From NCBI RefSeq assembly GCF_007922615.2, contig NZ_CP042301.2:2728001-2792000 (forward strand): a stretch of DNA of 64,000 nucleotides. The letters are read 5' to 3'. A model generated the notes under the pieces. It was not told the origin of the DNA, made no database searches, and saw only the letters and a program-made list of their open reading frames with translations. A program made the translations under genes and the position numbers. The DNA is from Nitratireductor mangrovi (lineage in GTDB: Bacteria; Pseudomonadota; Alphaproteobacteria; Rhizobiales; Rhizobiaceae). This document shows, piece by piece, positions 62,379 through 64,000 of the stretch (position 1 is its first letter; the number at the start of each line of letters is the position of its first letter).

Positions 62379-64000
62379 TGGACGTTCCCCGTGGCCCGCG
62401 TGTCGGCTCTGCCGGACGCAGCCGCTTTGTGGTTATTGCCGCCATCCTGGCTTTGGCGATCGCGGCGCTGTCTTCCCAGACCGCGCCGTGGCGATTGCTG
62501 GAAGCGAGAGCTTTCGATTTCCTGTCAACCACCCTCCCGCCGGCGCGGCCGGCGGAGGGCCCTCTCATCATCGCCATCGACGAACCGTCTTTTGCAGAGA
62601 TCGGCCTGCAATGGCCCTGGCCGCGCAGCCTTCACGCCCAACTCATCGCCGCGTTACGCAATGCGGGCGTACGGGCGATCGGTGTGGACATCATTTTTGC
62701 TGAGCCGTCCGATCCTGCGGCAGATAGTGCCTTGGCCGGGGCGATCGGGCCCGACATCGTGCTCGCTGCCGACGAGACCCTGATCGAGGGCCCCCATGCC
62801 GACCAGCTGGTGCGGGTCGAACCGCTGCCTGCGCTTCTGGTAAACGGTGGACGCCCCGGTGTGTCGTCAATCGTGCTCGATGGAGACGGCACGCTTCGCC
62901 GTATCCCCGCCTATGATGACGGCTTCGCCCGCCAACTGCTGGAAATCGCGGGTAATGTACCGGGCGTCCACCCTCCTGCCGGTGCCCTGATACAGGCCTA
63001 CGGGCCGGCGCGCAGCTACGATACGGTTTCCTACTACCAGGCGCTTGTCCCTAGCGAGTTTCTGCCACCCGGCCACCTCGCCGGACGTGTGGTGATCATC
63101 GGGCTGTCGTTGCAATCGGCGCCTACCGTCGAAGCCGGCGGCGCGGACGCCTACGCGACTTCGTTCACCCCTCGGACCGGCCGGCTCGTCTCCGGGGCCG
63201 AGATTCAGGCGACCATCTTTGATAACCTTGCTGCGGGAAGCTTCATTCGTTCGGCATCGCTTCTGGTAACGCTCACGGCCATCGCTGCCGCGACCCTGGC
63301 CTCGGCTCTGCTCGTCTGGCATGGGACCGGCTGGCAGACCATCGCCGCCGGCGCGGCGACGGTGTTGTTTATTGCAGCGGCGGGGTTCATTGCCATCCGC
63401 GTCGGCCGGCTGCACGTTCCCACTCTGGCTCCAGGATTTGCCTTTGTGACGGTCGCGAGCGCAGTCGGAGCCCGCGACTTCGCAGCCGAGCGCCGCTTGC
63501 GGCGCTTCATCGCCCACGCCTTCTCGCAATATCTCGACCCGGCCCAGGTACGACGATTGGCGGCGGACCCATCCGGACTCAAGCTCGGCGGCGAGCGCAA
63601 GACCCTGACCGTGCTTTTTTCAGACGTGCGCGGCTTTACCACCATCGCCGAAAGCATGAAGCATGATCCAGAGCGGCTGACCGGGCTGATCAACAGGCTG
63701 CTGGACCCCCTGTCCGAGGCCATCCTCGCCCATGGTGGCACCATCGACAAATATATGGGTGACGCCGTCATGGCGTTCTGGAACGCACCACTCGACGATC
63801 CCGATCATGCCCTGCATGCGGTCCAGGCCGCGATCGCCATGGTCGCCGCCATCGAGCCTCTCAACGCCGAACTGGCAAGAGAGGGCCTCGGCGACGATCT
63901 TCGCTTCAAGATCGGCGTGGGCATCAACTCGGGCGACTGCATCGTCGGCAATATGGGCTCACGGCGGCGCTTCGATTACACCGCCATCGGCGACGCAGTG
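62378..64000 (+). CDS. CHASE2-domain class III adenylate/guanylate cyclase (runs off right edge)
   Basis: The visible 541 codons begin MDVPRGPRVG. A first membrane helix (FVVIAAILALAIAALSS) leads to an extracytoplasmic CHASE2 sensor (ARAFDFLSTTLP; IIAIDEPSFAEIGLQWPWPR; VGVDIIFAEPS-like). A cluster of helices around residues 290-365 follows, then a class III cyclase domain: LTVLFSDVRGFTTIAE (metal Asp), DKYMGDAVMAFWNAP (second Asp), GVGINSGDCIVGNMG and the start of the FDYTAIGDAV region where the window ends. The ATG shares one base with the FecR-TPR stop, so the pair is translationally coupled and probably forms one envelope-sensing unit. Confidence 0.9.
   Translation, partial: MDVPRGPRVGSAGRSRFVVIAAILALAIAALSSQTAPWRLLEARAFDFLSTTLPPARPAEGPLIIAIDEPSFAEIGLQWPWPRSLHAQLIAALRNAGVRAIGVDIIFAEPSDPAADSALAGAIGPDIVLAADETLIEGPHADQLVRVEPLPALLVNGGRPGVSSIVLDGDGTLRRIPAYDDGFARQLLEIAGNVPGVHPPAGALIQAYGPARSYDTVSYYQALVPSEFLPPGHLAGRVVIIGLSLQSAPTVEAGGADAYATSFTPRTGRLVSGAEIQATIFDNLAAGSFIRSASLLVTLTAIAAATLASALLVWHGTGWQTIAAGAATVLFIAAAGFIAIRVGRLHVPTLAPGFAFVTVASAVGARDFAAERRLRRFIAHAFSQYLDPAQVRRLAADPSGLKLGGERKTLTVLFSDVRGFTTIAESMKHDPERLTGLINRLLDPLSEAILAHGGTIDKYMGDAVMAFWNAPLDDPDHALHAVQAAIAMVAAIEPLNAELAREGLGDDLRFKIGVGINSGDCIVGNMGSRRRFDYTAIGDAV

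Noticed and set aside
58015..64000. A complete Pycsar antiphage system (PycTM-like protein plus cyclase)
   Set aside because: The cyclase here is a CHASE2 membrane sensor coupled to a FecR-TPR protein on the opposite strand, not the soluble Pycsar cyclase that is normally co-directional with its effector.

Overview
The window looks like part of an alphaproteobacterial chromosome, most likely Hyphomicrobiales (Mesorhizobium/Phyllobacteriaceae-like). The main reasons are a SciP-type DUF1153 cell-cycle regulator beside mnmA, uniformly high G+C, many ABC and TRAP importers, and catabolic operons each paired with a regulator. The first ~4 kb is housekeeping: the end of an aldehyde dehydrogenase, a PqiA-like protein, SciP, MnmA, a Gfo/Idh/MocA oxidoreductase and an elongator tRNA-Met with a clear promoter. 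From 4.3 to 10.3 kb there is a stress/detoxification patch: a haloperoxidase-type hydrolase, a class III nucleotide cyclase, an exported alpha/beta hydrolase, an OhrR-like MarR regulator with repeated operator-like sites, and a LysR regulator divergent from an NTF2-like/SDR pair.

From 10.5 to 23.4 kb lies the most striking locus. An AraC regulator diverges from a BMP-type nucleobase/nucleoside ABC importer. This is followed by two tandem Rieske-oxygenase catalytic subunits that both lack the Rieske cluster, then a reductase that carries the missing Rieske domain at its N terminus, a GST-like protein, glutathione-dependent formaldehyde dehydrogenase, and a cytosine-deaminase-like amidohydrolase. 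The split Rieske plus GST-like architecture matches the NdmC/NdmD/NdmE methylxanthine N7-demethylase of Pseudomonas putida CBB5. The locus is therefore best read as import of an N-methylated heterocycle, oxidative N-demethylation, formaldehyde disposal and hydrolytic deamination. The two catalytic paralogues and a degenerate catalytic remnant inside the reductase are unusual.

From 24.1 to 32.9 kb (minus strand) is an eight-gene operon: ROK repressor with a perfect inverted-repeat operator, M20 deacylase, two paralogous sugar-type binding proteins, one permease, a YhfX-like PLP protein, an ABC ATPase and a SIS-domain enzyme. From 33.1 to 47 kb a Dpp-like peptide/opine-type importer plus a CrtI-like flavoprotein diverges from a cyclase-family hydrolase, a second CrtI-like flavoprotein, a MarR regulator and an indolepyruvate oxidoreductase-like IorA/IorB pair.

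From 47 to 58 kb an IclR regulator sits between two divergent operons. On the minus strand are a citrate-synthase-fold lyase, a CaiB CoA-transferase, a YciI protein, a TRAP transporter and an FMN reductase. On the plus strand are LigB/LigA-type extradiol dioxygenase subunits, a Tat-exported amidohydrolase and a short MetE-like methyltransferase. Together they suggest degradation of an aromatic or heteroaromatic acid by ring cleavage followed by CoA-dependent C-C cleavage. The window ends with a PycTM-like small membrane protein and, divergent from it, a FecR-TPR-beta-barrel protein overlapping a CHASE2 nucleotide cyclase that runs off the end. All family calls come from reading translated sequence; no database search was run.
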